Assembly: GCF_007846085.1 (NCBI RefSeq)
Contig: NZ_VOEJ01000004.1
Coordinates: 186,001-250,000, forward strand
Direction: 5' to 3'
DNA length: 64,000 nucleotides
Source: Mucilaginibacter pallidiroseus
GTDB taxonomy: Bacteria > Bacteroidota > Bacteroidia > Sphingobacteriales > Sphingobacteriaceae
Shown here piece by piece: positions 34,773 to 44,804 of this stretch; positions within the stretch are counted from its first letter, which is position 1, and the number at the start of each line of letters is the position of its first letter. The notes under the pieces are model-generated. The model was given only the letters and a program-made list of their open reading frames with translations, searched no databases and had not been told where the DNA came from. A program made the translations under genes and the position numbers.

Positions 34773-36197
34773 TTATTTTAATTCGTCCAGCACTTTAAAA
34801 ATCTTGGCCCTTATGCCGCTGCCTGGCCCATTGTAGTTATTCACCATGATGGAGAAGCACAGTTGCCGGCCATCGTGCGTTTGGAAGCCTGCATAAGCCT
34901 GTACGCCGTTTATGCTGCCGCTCTTCATTTTCATATCGTTATAAATTGGCAGGCTCTCGTAAAAATCATTGAACCAGTCGGCTGTCTTTGCCGACTGTAA
35001 AATACGCGCCACGCTTAAGGTTGTTACCCTGTCTTGCGGCGATAGCCCACTCCCGTCATAAACGTTTAATGATCGTTTATCAATGCCTTTTTGTTCCCAA
35101 AATGCCTGCATTACATCGCGCCCGTTGGCCGTTGATGGTGCTTTGCCCATTTTATTTGCAACGGTTATTAGTAACTGTTCTGCATAAAGGTTTACGCTTT
35201 TTTGGTTGAGCCAGTAAACTATCTTGCTCAACTCGGGCGATTGTATAGCGGTCAACGTAGCGGTTGCCTGTGGTACTGCCTGGTTTTTCTCTGCCAATTG
35301 CACGGATGATTGTGGCTCGCCGCTCACGGTTATACCCAGGTGGTTAAGGGTATCATGCAGGCGCAGGGCCGCGTCATAAGCAGGGTCGGGTATGGAAGCT
35401 GCTATACGTTTCTTTGTTTGGTCTACAGCGTAAGTACCGCGCAGGTACATCACTTTACTGTTAAAGGCTGGCAGGTAAGGGTATGCCTGATCGCCGGTTT
35501 TTGCTGCTCCGTTTATCAGCTCGCTTTTGTATTGCAGGTAGTTGGTTTCGGGTATAGTACCGGCAACGCCAACTGGCGTGCCAACTGTACCTGTACGCAA
35601 GGCTATATCAAACTGGTTTTCGCGCCAACAAAGGCCGGCAATGCCCGCGCCGTAATAAGTACCAAGGTCCTGCCAAATCCAACCATCGGGGATGGCTTGT
35701 GTGTTGAAAATTCCGTTATCGCCAATTATGCGCCCGTTTATTTTTTTGATACCTGCTTTTTTCAAAGCATCGACCATTGTATTTAAAATAACGTTCTCTT
35801 TTGTTGATGCGTAGCGCCAGCTACCAAGGGTAGGGTCGCCGCTGCCTTTTATGATAACATCGCCGTTCAAAGTGCCGGCGGTTATGGTGCCCGTATAGCC
35901 AAGTTGGGTTTGGTGCTTAAAATCCTTGCCTAAAATGTTAAATGCCGTAATGCTGGTAACTGTTTTAAGCGTAGAGCCTGGTGCAAGACCAACATTTGGG
36001 TTGGCGGCAAATACCTGTTCGCCGGTTTTGGCATCAAGCACCGTAAGCGAAACTGATGCGTACTTGCACTGGCTATCCTGCTGGAAGCGCGTAAAAGCTA
36101 CTTGCAGTTTTTGCTGAAGCGTTTGCGCAACAGCTTGCTGGAAAAAAGAAGAAATGCTAATGACGGCAATACAGCCTATTTTACTGATAGTATTCAA
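34773..36197 (-). CDS. dacB: D-alanyl-D-alanine carboxypeptidase/endopeptidase (PBP4 type)
   Basis: Class C penicillin-binding protein that trims peptidoglycan peptides in the periplasm. The 474-residue protein starts with a signal peptide (MNTISKIGCIAVISISSFF, cleaved after AVAQ). Catalytic motifs are SxxK in APGSTLKTV (S75, K78), SGL in YDGSGLSPQDR and KSG in MKMKSGSINGV. A large insert between the first two motifs (about 110-330) is typical of DacB. The start codon is TTG and overlaps the end of the preceding gene by 17 bases, so translation may be coupled. Confidence 0.93.
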   Translation of the reverse strand: MNTISKIGCIAVISISSFFQQAVAQTLQQKLQVAFTRFQQDSQCKYASVSLTVLDAKTGEQVFAANPNVGLAPGSTLKTVTSITAFNILGKDFKHQTQLGYTGTITAGTLNGDVIIKGSGDPTLGSWRYASTKENVILNTMVDALKKAGIKKINGRIIGDNGIFNTQAIPDGWIWQDLGTYYGAGIAGLCWRENQFDIALRTGTVGTPVGVAGTIPETNYLQYKSELINGAAKTGDQAYPYLPAFNSKVMYLRGTYAVDQTKKRIAASIPDPAYDAALRLHDTLNHLGITVSGEPQSSVQLAEKNQAVPQATATLTAIQSPELSKIVYWLNQKSVNLYAEQLLITVANKMGKAPSTANGRDVMQAFWEQKGIDKRSLNVYDGSGLSPQDRVTTLSVARILQSAKTADWFNDFYESLPIYNDMKMKSGSINGVQAYAGFQTHDGRQLCFSIMVNNYNGPGSGIRAKIFKVLDELK

Positions 36198-36597
36198 GTC
36201 GTTGTTGTTTTAAGCGTGCCTGCTCTTGCGTTGTCAGGCGGTTCCAGATATGGGTAGGGATACCCGGTTCGTCTTTCCCTTTAACGGAAACGTTACCAGT
36301 ATATAAATCAATAAATTCCCAGTAAATAATAAGTTTGTCAGTCAAAATAAAGTCCATCCACCCATCGGCCACCAACTCCATTTTTTCGTTTAAGATTGAT
36401 ATGCCGGAATAATTATCAAGGCTGCCATCAAGGTAGTTGGCATGTTTGCCTTCAATACAACTTTCCGACCAATCGAACCGAAGCGGTCCTTCAAATTTAT
36501 AATAGTTTTCCAAATCAAATAACAGCTGCCGCTCAACTTCGGCCCGCAATAGCGGCCCCATAGTTTGTGAGTAGCCATAATTATTAAAATCGGCCAT
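36181..36597 (-). CDS. Hypothetical cytoplasmic protein
   Basis: A 138-residue acidic protein without signal peptide or membrane helix; the sequence is Tyr/Trp/Asp-rich (for example FEGPLRFDWSESCIEGKHANYLDGSLDNYSG) and ends in a charged helix (TTQEQARLKQQRLEYYQ). No family recognized. It lies 5 bases after the APC permease and overlaps dacB, so the three probably form one transcript (permease, this gene, dacB). Its function is unknown. Confidence 0.6.
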   Translation of the reverse strand: MADFNNYGYSQTMGPLLRAEVERQLLFDLENYYKFEGPLRFDWSESCIEGKHANYLDGSLDNYSGISILNEKMELVADGWMDFILTDKLIIYWEFIDLYTGNVSVKGKDEPGIPTHIWNRLTTQEQARLKQQRLEYYQ

Positions 36598-36602
36598 TGT
36601 AC

Positions 36603-38033
36603 TTATTCAATCTGTTGCGTTTTTACGTTGCGTTGTGATATAAAGTAAATAGGTATGCCTGTAAGTACAATAATCAAACCGTATTTCACGTAATCGCTTT
36701 TGTAAACGCATAATAAAATGCAAAAAGCAACCCCCATTAAAATATAGATGGCCGGTATAAGCGGGTAACCCAGTGCTTTGTACGGGCGTTCGGCATCGGG
36801 GCGCTTAGCACGTAATATAAATACACCGGCAATTGTAAGTACGTAAAATACTACAACAACAAAAGATATCATATCCAGCAAATCGCCGTACTTGCCGCTC
36901 AGGCAAAGTAACGATGCTACCACGGCCTGTATCCACAAGCCAAATTCAGGCACAGAGTTTTTGTTAAGCTCGGCAGTTTTCTTGAAAAATACCCCATCTT
37001 TGGCCATGGTATAATAAACCCTCGCGCCCGAAAGAATGAGGCCGTTGTTGCAACCAAAGGTTGATATCATAATCATTACAGCGATGATCATGGTGCCGAT
37101 GTTGCCAAATATTACCGTTGATGCAGTTACAGCAACGCGATCTTTCTCTGCAGTGGCAATTTCGTTTAGCGGTAACACTGCGGTATAAACAACGTTAGCC
37201 AAAACATATATTACAGTAACTATCAGCGTACCGAACATCATGCTGAGTGCCACATCTCGTTTAGGGTTTTTCATTTCGCCGGCTACAAAAGTTACGCTGT
37301 TCCAGGCGTCACTGCTAAATATTGATCCTACCATAGCAATAGCGATAGCGCCAAGTGCAGCGTTGATGATGTAGTCGCCGGTGGCAGCAGTGCCATCGGT
37401 GTTTAATTTATGCATGTGCCAGGCATCAGCCCAGTTGGCGTTCCATACATCTGCTTTAAAGGCTATAAAGCCGAAAATTATCAAGCCGAACAAGCTTAAT
37501 AATTTGGTCATTGTAAACGTGGTTTGTATAAGCTTGCCGCCTTTAACCCCTTTGGTGTTGATATAGGTTAAAAAGAAAATTAATACGATAGATACGATCT
37601 GAGCAGCATTGATCTTAAGCGAACCTATATTGAACAAAATATTTTCATCGCTTACAGCAGGTATAAGGTATGCCGTAAACTTTGAAAAAGCCACACCTAC
37701 TGCAGCTATGGTACCGGTTTGTATCACAGCAAAAAAGCTCCAGCCGTATAAAAACGCTACCAGTTTGTTGTACGACTCTTTAAGGTAAATATATTGCCCG
37801 CCCGCTTTTGGGAACATGGCACTTAGCTCGCCATAGCTTAAGGCTGCAGTCAGCGTCATGAAGCCTGTTATAAGCCACACGGCAATGAGCCACCCGGCCG
37901 ACCCCACATTGCGAATAATGTCGGCACTTACTATGAAAATACCCGAGCCTATCATTGAGCCGGCCACCAGCATGGTGCCGTCGAGCAGGCTCAGCTCATG
38001 TTTCATGTTTGATGAGGAATTGTCGTTTGCCAT
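36603..38033 (-). CDS. APC-superfamily amino acid permease
   Basis: A 476-residue protein with about 12 membrane helices. The first helix has the APC unwound motif (GSMIGSGIFIVSADI), and the family signature FPKAGGQYIYLKESY follows. Other landmarks are SDAWNSVTFVAGEMKNPKRDV before helix 7 and STFGCNNGLILSGARVYYTMAKDG. It resembles LAT-type exchangers. It heads a likely operon with a hypothetical gene and dacB, and diverges from hppA. Substrate is not predictable beyond amino acids. Confidence 0.9.
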   Translation of the reverse strand: MANDNSSSNMKHELSLLDGTMLVAGSMIGSGIFIVSADIIRNVGSAGWLIAVWLITGFMTLTAALSYGELSAMFPKAGGQYIYLKESYNKLVAFLYGWSFFAVIQTGTIAAVGVAFSKFTAYLIPAVSDENILFNIGSLKINAAQIVSIVLIFFLTYINTKGVKGGKLIQTTFTMTKLLSLFGLIIFGFIAFKADVWNANWADAWHMHKLNTDGTAATGDYIINAALGAIAIAMVGSIFSSDAWNSVTFVAGEMKNPKRDVALSMMFGTLIVTVIYVLANVVYTAVLPLNEIATAEKDRVAVTASTVIFGNIGTMIIAVMIMISTFGCNNGLILSGARVYYTMAKDGVFFKKTAELNKNSVPEFGLWIQAVVASLLCLSGKYGDLLDMISFVVVVFYVLTIAGVFILRAKRPDAERPYKALGYPLIPAIYILMGVAFCILLCVYKSDYVKYGLIIVLTGIPIYFISQRNVKTQQIE

Positions 38034-38073
38034 TAAATGTGCTTTTTAAAACTTAAACATATTCAAAAACTTT

Positions 38074-38100
38074 ATTATTTGACACGCTATTGTCAATAAT
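38074..38100. promoter_or_regulatory. Dyad between the divergent permease and hppA genes
   Basis: ATTATTTGACA and TGTCAATAAT form an inverted repeat around CGCTAT with one extra T in the left arm. It sits near the middle of the 147-base divergent spacer and could be an operator for either gene. Confidence 0.35.
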
Positions 38101-38180
38101 TAATTTACTATTTTGCATTACCAATTATAGTTGATCGTCCTTAGTATCAACAAAACCAGCTTATTATAAACTAAATTATT

Positions 38181-40418
38181 ATGGAAATTTTGAACAATTA
38201 CCTGATTTACCTTATTCCCGTTTTTGGGCTGGTAGGGTTACTCGTGATGGCTGTAAAGTCGGCCTGGGTAACCAAACAGCCAACCGGCGACGAATCTATG
38301 AACCAGCTTGCGGGCTACATTGCAGATGGGGCAATGGCGTTTTTGCGTGCCGAGTGGAAGATTTTGAGCTACTTTGTTGTGATTGCCGGGTTGCTATTGG
38401 CCTACTCGGGCACAACTGTAGAAACATCAAGCCCGATTATTGCCGTATCGTTTTTGATAGGTGCATTCCTGTCGGCCTTTGCAGGTTATATAGGTATGCG
38501 TATCGCAACCAAGGCTAATTTGCGTACCACCCAGGCGGCTAAAACAAGTTTGGCGCAGGCACTTAAAGTATCATTTACCGGTGGTACGGTTATGGGCCTT
38601 GGTGTTGCGGGTTTAGCCGTTTTAGGTTTGGGGTCATTGTTCATCGTTTTTTACCAGCTGTTTGTTGTGAAAACGGGCGGCAGCGTAAATGGGCATGCCA
38701 TGGAAAAGGCGCTTGAAGTTTTAGCGGGCTTTTCTTTGGGTGCAGAATCTATCGCTTTGTTTGCCCGCGTTGGTGGCGGTATTTATACCAAAGCTGCCGA
38801 CGTAGGTGCCGACCTTGTAGGCAAGGTTGAAGCAGGCATACCCGAAGATGATGTACGTAACCCTGCAACAGTTGCCGATAACGTAGGCGACAACGTAGGC
38901 GACGTTGCCGGTATGGGTGCCGATTTATTTGGATCATACGTAGCTACTATGCTTGCCACAATGGTATTAGGTCGTGAAATTGTATCTAAAGATGCATTTG
39001 GCGGCATAGCCCCGGTATTGCTGCCAATGGTTATAGCGGGTTTGGGACTGATATTTTCGATAGTGGGAGCTTCATTAGTTAAGATATCTAAGGAAAGCGA
39101 CAGCGTGCAAAGCGCCCTTAACTTAGGTAACTGGGCCTCGATAGTGTTAACCGGTATAGCCACTTATTTTGTTGTGATGTGGATGCTGCCGGAAGGAAAC
39201 ATGTTTTTGACGCGCGACCTGGATGCGGCCGGAGCCGTAAAACAAGGGGCTTTGGTATTTACCAAAACAGGCGTGTTCATGTCTATTGTTGTCGGGCTGG
39301 TTGTAGGGACGCTCATGTCGATAATTACTGAGTACTATACCGCCATGGGTAAACGTCCTGTGTTAAGTATTATTAAGCAGTCGTCAACCGGGCATGCTAC
39401 AAATATTATTGGTGGTTTAGCCGTGGGTATGGAATCAACCGTGTTACCAATTCTGGTATTGGCGGCAGGCATTTACGGCTCATACTTTTTTGCAGGTTTA
39501 TATGGGGTGGCCATCGCGGCTGCAGGTATGATGGCTACTACTGCTATGCAATTAGCCATCGACGCTTTCGGCCCGATTGCTGATAACGCGGGTGGAATTG
39601 CCGAAATGAGCCGTTTGCCCGAGGAAGTGCGCGGACGTACAGATAATTTGGATGCCGTAGGTAATACTACTGCTGCTACAGGCAAGGGTTTTGCCATTGC
39701 ATCGGCGGCTTTAACATCGCTTGCCTTGTTTGCCGCTTTTGTTGGCGTGGCTGGTATAGAGCATATCGATATTTATAAAGCCAATGTGCTTGCCGGGTTA
39801 TTTGTGGGCGGCATGATTCCCTTTATATTCTCGGCGCTGTGTATTTCGGCAGTGGGCCGTGCGGCTATGGCGATGGTAGAGGAAGTAAGGAGGCAGTTTC
39901 GCGAAATTCCGGGCATTATGGAATACAAGGCAAGGCCCGAGTACGAAAAGTGCGTAGAGATATCAACCAAAGCATCTATCCGTGAAATGGTTGCCCCGGG
40001 CTTGATTGCGCTCATAACTCCGTTAGTTATTGGTTTTGCCTTTGGCCCGGAAGTATTGGGCGGCTTGCTGGCAGGCGTAACCGTTTCCGGCGTGTTGATG
40101 GGAATCTTCCAAAGCAATGCAGGCGGGGCATGGGATAATGCCAAAAAATCATTTGAAAAAGGGTGCGAGATAAACGGAGAGATCTATTACAAAAAATCAG
40201 AACCGCACAAAGCATCTGTTACCGGCGATACCGTGGGAGATCCGTTTAAAGATACATCGGGTCCGTCTATGAACATCCTTATCAAACTGATGTCGATCGT
40301 TTCATTAGTAATAGCACCACACTTGAACCATTCGGTACAAACCAACGACCGCATCCAAAAAGAGATTAAGGTGCAGTCGATGAATACGCACGTTATAAAG
40401 GCTGATAAGAGCGTATAA
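38181..40418 (+). CDS. hppA: Membrane-bound ion-translocating pyrophosphatase
   Basis: Couples pyrophosphate hydrolysis to ion pumping across the inner membrane. The 745-residue protein has about 16 helices. The substrate site is seen as [38 protein letters not shown] and, near the C-terminus, [11 protein letters not shown] with [15 protein letters not shown]. In [16 protein letters not shown] the position that is Lys in potassium-independent enzymes is Ala, so potassium dependence is expected; many such Bacteroidota enzymes pump sodium, which I cannot settle here. It extends by about 40 residues beyond the usual end. A strong terminator follows. Confidence 0.95.
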   Translation: MEILNNYLIYLIPVFGLVGLLVMAVKSAWVTKQPTGDESMNQLAGYIADGAMAFLRAEWKILSYFVVIAGLLLAYSGTTVETSSPIIAVSFLIGAFLSAFAGYIGMRIATKANLRTTQAAKTSLAQALKVSFTGGTVMGLGVAGLAVLGLGSLFIVFYQLFVVKTGGSVNGHAMEKALEVLAGFSLGAESIALFARVGGGIYTKAADVGADLVGKVEAGIPEDDVRNPATVADNVGDNVGDVAGMGADLFGSYVATMLATMVLGREIVSKDAFGGIAPVLLPMVIAGLGLIFSIVGASLVKISKESDSVQSALNLGNWASIVLTGIATYFVVMWMLPEGNMFLTRDLDAAGAVKQGALVFTKTGVFMSIVVGLVVGTLMSIITEYYTAMGKRPVLSIIKQSSTGHATNIIGGLAVGMESTVLPILVLAAGIYGSYFFAGLYGVAIAAAGMMATTAMQLAIDAFGPIADNAGGIAEMSRLPEEVRGRTDNLDAVGNTTAATGKGFAIASAALTSLALFAAFVGVAGIEHIDIYKANVLAGLFVGGMIPFIFSALCISAVGRAAMAMVEEVRRQFREIPGIMEYKARPEYEKCVEISTKASIREMVAPGLIALITPLVIGFAFGPEVLGGLLAGVTVSGVLMGIFQSNAGGAWDNAKKSFEKGCEINGEIYYKKSEPHKASVTGDTVGDPFKDTSGPSMNILIKLMSIVSLVIAPHLNHSVQTNDRIQKEIKVQSMNTHVIKADKSV

Positions 40419-40432
40419 GGTAGGTAAGTATT

Positions 40433-40465
40433 AAAGGGCCGCTTGTAGAGCGGCCCTTTGATTTT
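40433..40465 (+). terminator. Intrinsic terminator of hppA
   Basis: AAAGGGCCGCT (40433-40443) and AGCGGCCCTTT (40449-40459) form an 11-bp stem with a 5-base loop and a T-rich tail. Confidence 0.85.
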
Positions 40466-40490
40466 AAAAGTTGATACGTTATCTTTCGGC

Positions 40491-40772
40491 ATGGAGCGCA
40501 AAGCATTAACCGCCATATTACTTTACTTACTTTGCCTGTATGATTTTTATTTATACCTGCCAGATATACTCGATCTTTTCCACGTTGATTTCTTCGCGCC
40601 CGATCCCGGTGTATTAATTTACTTTGATGCCGCCATGCTTTTGTTTGGCGGGCTTGTATTAGGGCTATTGCTGAGGAGGCAGCCTGGGAAGTTTAATAAG
40701 TACCTTGGTGCGCTCATGATATTAAGCAACCTTATACTTACACCATTATTTATATGGAGAGCGTTGCCGTAA
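40491..40772 (+). CDS. Small membrane protein, unknown
   Basis: A 93-residue protein from ATG 40491 ([19 protein letters not shown]) with an N-terminal hydrophobic segment and two further helices ([19 protein letters not shown] and [20 protein letters not shown]). A longer version starting at 40458 would begin inside the hppA terminator and is less likely. No family recognized. It precedes the toxin-antitoxin pair but has its own reading direction and no clear link to it. Confidence 0.5.
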   Translation: MERKALTAILLYLLCLYDFYLYLPDILDLFHVDFFAPDPGVLIYFDAAMLLFGGLVLGLLLRRQPGKFNKYLGALMILSNLILTPLFIWRALP

Positions 40773-40800
40773 AATTGTTGATATTAATGAATAGGATATG

Positions 40801-40808
40801 TAAATTTG
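40801..40808 (+). promoter_or_regulatory. Minus-7 element of the antitoxin gene, predicting a leaderless mRNA
   Basis: TAAATTTG is a perfect TAnnTTTG ending four bases before the ATG at 40813. GTTG at 40777-40780 lies 20 bases upstream as a possible minus-33 box. An imperfect dyad ATGTAA-N5-TTATAT (about 40797-40813) overlaps it and could be where the antitoxin represses its own operon. Confidence 0.5.
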
Positions 40809-40812
40809 TTAT

Positions 40813-41034
40813 ATGACGGTATCTATCAATGTACATACTGAACAAGAAGAAAAAGTATTGCTGGCTTTTTTAGATAGCCTGAAGTATGATTATATAAAGG
40901 ATGATAACGACGCACCCCTTACTCCTGATCAGCGAGACGAGATATTATTGCGTGATAAAGAATTTATTGACGGGAGAAGTTCAGCTCGCGATTGGGCAGA
41001 AATAAAATCTGAATTAGGAAGTGTTTCCCGTTAA
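40813..41034 (+). CDS. Antitoxin of a type II RelE/ParE toxin-antitoxin system
   Basis: A 73-residue acidic protein (MTVSINVHTEQEEKVLLAFL...). Its C-terminal half has the ILLRDKEFIDGRSSARDWAEIKSEL segment, as in antitoxins of Bacteroidota RelE/ParE pairs that wrap around the toxin. The family is assigned mainly from size, charge and gene order. The stop codon overlaps the toxin start by 14 bases, which couples translation. The mRNA is predicted to be leaderless. Confidence 0.7.
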   Translation: MTVSINVHTEQEEKVLLAFLDSLKYDYIKDDNDAPLTPDQRDEILLRDKEFIDGRSSARDWAEIKSELGSVSR

Positions 41035-41311
41035 GCTTTTAAAGAAGGCTGAGAAAGACCTAAAGGTTGCTTGTGAGTGGTATGAAGAAAAGCAGCATGG
41101 TCTTGGAGGAAGGTTCTTTACTGCTGTAGACAATCAAATCGGTCTGATATCGAAAAATCCGTTGCAGTACAACCTGCGTTTTTCTGAAAGATACCGCTTT
41201 GCGCCCACAACGGGCTTTCCTTATCTTATTGTATACAGGTTTGACGAGTTTAGGCGGGAAATTATAATACTTGCAATATTTCACACAAGCAGAAATCCCT
41301 TAAAGTTTTAA
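41021..41311 (+). CDS. RelE/ParE-family toxin
   Basis: A 96-residue basic protein with the fold's typical sequence: KKAEKDLKVACEWYEEKQHGLGGRFFTAVDNQI for the N-terminal helices, then RYRFAPTTGFPYLIVYRFDE and EIIILAIFHTSRNPLKF for the beta sheet and the C-terminal active-site strand. GTG is the start. ParE members act on DNA gyrase and RelE members cut mRNA on the ribosome; the target cannot be decided from sequence. The overlap with the antitoxin supports a functional pair. Confidence 0.8.
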   Translation: MFPVKLLKKAEKDLKVACEWYEEKQHGLGGRFFTAVDNQIGLISKNPLQYNLRFSERYRFAPTTGFPYLIVYRFDEFRREIIILAIFHTSRNPLKF

Positions 41312-41466
41312 TTTTTTTAAGCGATATAAGTAGCCGTTTAAACTTTTTATTCGGTAAACATTCGCAATCACCTTGTTACATTCCGTACTTTATCTTTTCA
41401 ATAAATTTAAGTACGTTTGGGCTAACTGTTTTTAAAGTTTTACTAAACTGATCTTATTAATTTAAA

Positions 41467-42984
41467 ATGAAGGTATTTGTTAAAAAATCTATTGAACAAT
41501 TAACGGCCTCATCGGAAGGGGAGAGCCTTAAGCGCACGCTTGGGGCTGGCAGCCTTATAGCGTTGGGTATTGGTGCAATTATTGGTGCCGGTTTGTTCGT
41601 AAGGACTGCTGCTGCTGCCGGCGAACACGCTGGTCCGGCGGTAACCTTATCATTCATTGTAGCAGCTATCGGCTGTGCTTTTGCCGGCTTATGCTATGCT
41701 GAATTTGCTTCTATCATCCCTATTGCCGGTAGCGCGTATACTTACGCATATGCTACAATGGGCGAAATTGTTGCCTGGATAATTGGTTGGGCGCTAATAT
41801 TAGAATATGCCTTAGGTGCTGCTACAGTGGCCATAAGCTGGAGTGAATATGCCAACAAGCTCCTCGGGGGCGGGATACCTTACGAATGGTGTCACTCGCC
41901 AATGGAGTCGGTAATTGTAAATGGTCAAACCATCCATGGTATAGCAAATATCCCTGCTCTTTTAATCCTGATCATCCTGTCGTTACTACTAATAAAAGGT
42001 ACCCAGGAATCTGCTACTGTTAACGGTATCATCGTATTTATTAAAGTAGCCATTGTATTGGTATTTATAGCTATTGGCTGGCAGTATATCAATCCTGCTA
42101 ACCATACACCATACATCATCCCTGCCGATGCTCCGGATATCATCCAGCAAAATGGTAAGCCATACTCTTATGCTCCGTTCTTCAACCACGGTTGGGGTGG
42201 TATTATAAGCGGTGCCGGTGTGGTATTTTTTGCTTTCATCGGTTTTGATGCGGTATCAACTGCTGCGCAGGAAGCTAAGAACCCTAAACGTGATATGCCT
42301 ATTGGTATATTGGGTTCATTGGTGGTTTGTACCATATTATACATTTTGTTCTCTTGGGTTTTAACAGGTGTTGCACCTTATACCGATTTCATGAAATCAG
42401 GTAAAGAGGCTTCCGTAGCATTTGCTATCAGCAATTATATGCATGGTTATACATGGTTATCAACCCTTGTAACCGTAGCTATTTTAGCTGGTTTCTCATC
42501 AGTGATTCTGGTAATGCTTATGGGGCAGTCAAGGGTGTTTTACACCATGTCTACAGACGGCTTGTTGCCTAAAGTGTTCTCAGACTTGCACCCAAAATTC
42601 CGTACGCCATATAAAAGCAACCTGATTCTGTTTGTATTCGTTGGTGCTTTCGCGGCCTTTGTTCCCGGTAGCGTAGCAGGCGATTTAACTTCAATAGGTA
42701 CTTTGTTTGCGTTTATACTGGTGTGTGTGGGTGTAATTTTATTACGCAAAACTGATCCTAACCTTGAGCGTCCGTTTAAAACACCATTGGTGCCATTGGT
42801 GCCAATATTGGGTATTATTGTTTGTGCCGGTATGATTGTAGGCTTACCAAGCGAAACACAAGTAAGTGCTTTAGTGTGGATGATACTGGGCTTGCTTATT
42901 TACTTCGGCTACAGCAAAAAGCACAGTAAGCTTGGCAAAGTGGCCGACATACTACCAACTGCATCAGATTTCGAAAAACAGTAA
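41467..42984 (+). CDS. APC-superfamily cationic-type amino acid permease
   Basis: A 505-residue protein with about 12-14 helices. The N-terminal GAGSLIALGIGAIIGAGLFV is the first-helix unwound motif, followed by GPAVTLSFIVAAIGCAFAGLCYAEFASIIP, SAYTYAYATMGEIVAWIIGW and FIGFDAVSTAAQEAKNPKRDMPIGIL. This layout resembles CAT-type (YfnA-like) permeases rather than the LAT-like one at 36603-38033. A palindromic terminator follows directly. Substrate not predictable. Confidence 0.9.
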   Translation: MKVFVKKSIEQLTASSEGESLKRTLGAGSLIALGIGAIIGAGLFVRTAAAAGEHAGPAVTLSFIVAAIGCAFAGLCYAEFASIIPIAGSAYTYAYATMGEIVAWIIGWALILEYALGAATVAISWSEYANKLLGGGIPYEWCHSPMESVIVNGQTIHGIANIPALLILIILSLLLIKGTQESATVNGIIVFIKVAIVLVFIAIGWQYINPANHTPYIIPADAPDIIQQNGKPYSYAPFFNHGWGGIISGAGVVFFAFIGFDAVSTAAQEAKNPKRDMPIGILGSLVVCTILYILFSWVLTGVAPYTDFMKSGKEASVAFAISNYMHGYTWLSTLVTVAILAGFSSVILVMLMGQSRVFYTMSTDGLLPKVFSDLHPKFRTPYKSNLILFVFVGAFAAFVPGSVAGDLTSIGTLFAFILVCVGVILLRKTDPNLERPFKTPLVPLVPILGIIVCAGMIVGLPSETQVSALVWMILGLLIYFGYSKKHSKLGKVADILPTASDFEKQ

Positions 42985-43004
42985 TTTTTTGATTACGATA
43001 TAGT

Positions 43005-43036
43005 AAAAGGTTCTGCCCGGGCAGAACCTTTTTTGT
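43005..43036 (+). terminator. Intrinsic terminator of the second APC permease
   Basis: AAAAGGTTCTGC-CCGG-GCAGAACCTTTT is a 12-bp perfect stem with a four-base loop and T tail, 20 bases after the stop. Confidence 0.9.
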
Positions 43037-43056
43037 TTTCAACGCTTTTGTATGCA

Positions 43057-44229
43057 ATGAAAACTAAACGGCTGCTTTGGGTGCTGGTATTTATTGCGGT
43101 GATAAACTCAATGGGGTTTGGTATCATTATCCCTTTACTTTATCCATACGGTAAAAAGTTTGGCGTTACCGAGCAAACCATTGGGTTATTAACTGCCGCT
43201 TTCTCAATAGCGCAGTTTTTTGCAACTCCGGTATTGGGTTCATTATCAGATAGGTTTGGCCGCAAGCCAATACTTGTTTTCAGTTTAATTGGCACGGCCG
43301 TATCCTTTGTAATGTTTGGTTTGGCTAACAGCGTTGTTATGTTGTTTGCTGCAAGGATTCTCGACGGGTTAACAGGTGGTAATATCTCGGTAGCGCAGGC
43401 CATGGTATCAGATATTTCATCCCCGAAAGACCGGGCAAAAAACTTTGGGATTTTAGGATCCGCATTTGGTTTTGGTTTTGTAATTGGCCCTGCGGTAGGC
43501 GGGCTGCTCAATAACTTCGGCATGAAGGTGCCCTTCTTTTTTGCGGCTGCCGTGGCCGTTATAGGTGTGCTTTTAAGCCAGTTTTTGCTCGCCGAAACCA
43601 ACAAACACAAGGATGATAAGGAAAGTGCCGAAAAGAATAAATTTAGTTTCGCCGCTTTAATTACCGTGCTTAAAATGCCGGTAATTGGCACGGCCATATT
43701 CACCGGTTTTTTGCTTACCATGGCACAGTTTACCATGATCATTGGTTTCCAAACCTTTAGCACTGACGAATTGAAACTTAATCCCACCCAGATAGGCTTG
43801 TTCTATGCCGGTTTTGGCGTTACGGGTATTTTGATGCAGTTGGCTGTGCCTGCAATTAAAAAGGTAATTTCATCGCAGGCGCTCATTCTCATATTATCTA
43901 CCATTTGCTGCCTGGGTATGATGACCCTTGCAGGCTTCGCTACCGGATTGGCACTTTTTGCCGTCGCTATAGGTATATATGGCTTATTTAACGGTTTGCG
44001 TAACCCTATGCTCAACGCCATTATAGCCGACCACAACGACGAGGCCGAACACGGTAAGGTGATGGGTGTAAATCAATCATACGCATCTATTGGGCAAACG
44101 CTGGGGCCCATAACCGCCGGATTAATTACTGCTGTATCCATACATAGTGTTTTCTTTTTATCATCTTTGTACATATTGATAGCGCTATTGTTTAGCCTTA
44201 GGCTTAAAGCGAAAGAAAACAAATCCTGA
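43057..44229 (+). CDS. MFS drug-resistance-type transporter
   Basis: From ATG 43057 the 390-residue protein has 12 helices. The motif-A sequence GSLSDRFGRKPILVFSLIG lies between helices 2 and 3, DGLTGGNISVAQAMVSDIS matches helix 4-5 of the TetA/Bcr group, and FGFVIGPAVGGLL is motif C of drug:H+ antiporters. It is close to tetracycline-type exporters by these motifs, but the drug range is unknown. It ends 4 bases before the MarC gene, so the two are likely one transcript. An earlier start would fall in the preceding terminator and is rejected. Confidence 0.88.
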   Translation: MKTKRLLWVLVFIAVINSMGFGIIIPLLYPYGKKFGVTEQTIGLLTAAFSIAQFFATPVLGSLSDRFGRKPILVFSLIGTAVSFVMFGLANSVVMLFAARILDGLTGGNISVAQAMVSDISSPKDRAKNFGILGSAFGFGFVIGPAVGGLLNNFGMKVPFFFAAAVAVIGVLLSQFLLAETNKHKDDKESAEKNKFSFAALITVLKMPVIGTAIFTGFLLTMAQFTMIIGFQTFSTDELKLNPTQIGLFYAGFGVTGILMQLAVPAIKKVISSQALILILSTICCLGMMTLAGFATGLALFAVAIGIYGLFNGLRNPMLNAIIADHNDEAEHGKVMGVNQSYASIGQTLGPITAGLITAVSIHSVFFLSSLYILIALLFSLRLKAKENKS

Positions 44230-44233
44230 TCTT

Positions 44234-44803
44234 ATGCAACCATTCATTTTCAAAGAGATCATTTCTGTTACCATGATCCTCTTTGCCATAATCGATATAC
44301 TTGGCTCCATTCCTGTTATTATACAGCTGCGCCAACGCGCAGGGCATATCGAGTCGGAGAAGGCAAGTATTGCTGTATTGGTGCTCATGATCGCATTTTT
44401 GTTTCTGGGCGATGAGTTGCTTTCTGTTATCGGGTTGGACATATCATCATTTGCTATTGCCGGTTCAATAGTGATATTTATCATCGCTTTAGAAATGATC
44501 CTCGGGGTTAATTTCTTTAAAGAAGAAGTACCCGAAGCTGCCTCGATAGTCCCGCTTGCCTTCCCAATGATAGCCGGCGCAGGTACTATGACCACCTTGC
44601 TGTCATTAAAATCGCAGTATCAAACCCAGAATATAGTTGTTGGCATATTACTCAACACAGCGGTAGTTTATTTGGTGCTTAAAAACGTAAAGTGGCTCGA
44701 AAAGCTATTTGGTGTTACCGGTTTGCATATTCTGCGTAAAGCTTTTGGTGTGATACTATTGGCTATCGCCATTAAGCTTTTTAGAAGTAACTCGGGCCTG
44801 TAA
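44234..44803 (+). CDS. MarC-family membrane protein
   Basis: A 189-residue protein with six predicted helices. The conserved blocks ILFAIIDILGSIPVIIQL, VPLAFPMIAGAGTMTTLL and GVTGLHILRKAFGVILLAIAIKLF place it in the MarC (UPF0056) family. The family's role is unsettled; a link to multiple antibiotic resistance was proposed from the name but not confirmed. It follows the MFS gene by four bases and is convergent with the FtsX-like permease across a word-repeat spacer. Confidence 0.88.
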   Translation: MQPFIFKEIISVTMILFAIIDILGSIPVIIQLRQRAGHIESEKASIAVLVLMIAFLFLGDELLSVIGLDISSFAIAGSIVIFIIALEMILGVNFFKEEVPEAASIVPLAFPMIAGAGTMTTLLSLKSQYQTQNIVVGILLNTAVVYLVLKNVKWLEKLFGVTGLHILRKAFGVILLAIAIKLFRSNSGL

Positions 44804-44804
44804 G

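Noticed and set aside
43033..43056. Earlier start for the MFS transporter (MFSTLLYAMKTK)
   Set aside because: It would begin inside the terminator of the preceding gene; the ATG at 43057 directly precedes the conserved first helix.
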